Source of the DNA: Streptomyces sp. NBC_01788
GTDB lineage: Bacteria; Actinomycetota; Actinomycetes; Streptomycetales; Streptomycetaceae
Assembly (NCBI RefSeq): GCF_035917575.1
Contig: NZ_CP109090.1
Span: 1,302,001 to 1,366,000 of the forward strand
Length of the DNA stretch: 64,000 nt
Reading direction: 5' to 3'
Made by a program: the position numbers and the translations under genes. The notes under the pieces were generated by a model. It saw only the letters and a list, made by a program, of their open reading frames with translations. It had not been told where the DNA came from and made no database searches. Positions 63,838 to 64,000 of the stretch are shown one piece after another (position 1 is the stretch's first letter; the number at the start of each line of letters is the position of its first letter).

Positions 63838-64000
63838 CCGGTTCATCGCACCCACGGTGACGGAGACCGCGAAGATCGTGGTCGCGGGAGCCTTCGGCGT
63901 GGGCAAGACCACCTTCGTCGGAAGCGTCTCCGAGGTGGCTCCCGTGCGCATGGAGGAGACCATCACTCAGGCGAGCGCCGTGGTCGACGACCTGGCCCGC
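63815..64000 (+). CDS. cvnD: Conservon GTPase CvnD (5' part; continues beyond window)
   Basis: 62 codons visible. MDSALSPDRFIAPTVTETAK leads to the P-loop GAFGVGKTTFVGSVSEV. It is a small Ras-like GTPase and the output of the conservon. The start overlaps the cvnC end by 23 bp. Confidence 0.92.
   Translation, partial: MDSALSPDRFIAPTVTETAKIVVAGAFGVGKTTFVGSVSEVAPVRMEETITQASAVVDDLAR

Overview
The window is from a high-GC actinomycete and almost certainly a Streptomyces. Coding regions have strongly GC-biased third positions. Lineage-typical genes include rppA with its P450 and cupin partners, a MurT/GatD pair, SpoIIE-type phosphatases, a DUF6213 protein, XRE/TPR regulators and a conservon (cvnABCD). 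From memory, the order rppA, CYP158A2-like P450, cupin, acyl-CoA dehydrogenase, murT/gatD, pfkA recalls the S. coelicolor segment around SCO1206-SCO1214. I saw no tRNA, rRNA or CRISPR array.

Left part, about 1-33.5 kb, is mostly conserved chromosome. It holds an aldehyde dehydrogenase, a DUF6213 gene, a 200-bp tandem repeat block, and the biflaviolin-type pigment operon (type III PKS, P450, cupin). Next come an acyl-CoA dehydrogenase divergent from a TetR gene, a peptide deformylase, murT-gatD, pfkA and a CtaG-like membrane protein. A minus-strand operon carries a LytTR response regulator, a DUF485-like protein, a sodium:solute symporter and a LytS-type kinase. It is followed by an Lrp regulator, a ddaH-rocD pair for arginine/ornithine use, a DedA protein, a PAS-GAF-SpoIIE phosphatase with a kinase-like domain, and a GntR regulator. 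From 25.5 to 30.2 kb the chromosome is less tidy: four decayed or frameshifted genes lie among a DJ-1/PfpI protein, a Pit phosphate transporter and a hypothetical gene. An NmrA-like oxidoreductase and an FUSC membrane protein close the part.

Middle part, about 33.6-53.8 kb, is an accessory island. It starts with an AT-richer tyrosine integrase and a convergent excisionase that share a perfect 19-bp-stem terminator. Remnants of a second integrase and a Tn3-family transposase follow; a segment of the transposase is inverted. Then comes a polymorphic-toxin locus. A secreted LamG protein gene is split by an ISAs1-type element whose precise excision would restore the frame. Downstream is a 2,169-residue secreted RHS/YD-repeat protein with an unrecognised C-terminal domain, overlapped by a small lipoprotein gene that is the best immunity candidate. 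After an ISL3 transposase fragment lies an orphan toxin tip (type-28-like) with its own candidate immunity gene. Two head-to-head IS5-type elements end the island; one carries a winged-helix passenger gene inside its terminal inverted repeats.

Right part, about 53.8-64 kb, returns to typical Streptomyces regulatory genes. These are an XRE/TPR regulator overlapping an HAD hydrolase gene, a divergent RsbW-like kinase, a TrmO-like protein, a second TPR regulator, a DUF6415-like membrane protein with a probable nonsense codon, and a GH15 glycosidase. The GH15 gene overlaps the first gene of a conservon, which runs off the right edge in cvnD.

Most interesting: (1) the RHS protein with its unrecognised C-terminal domain and overlapping lipoprotein; (2) the displaced toxin-immunity cassette; (3) the insertion element whose duplication and reading frame can be reconstructed exactly; (4) the IS5 element with an internal winged-helix gene.
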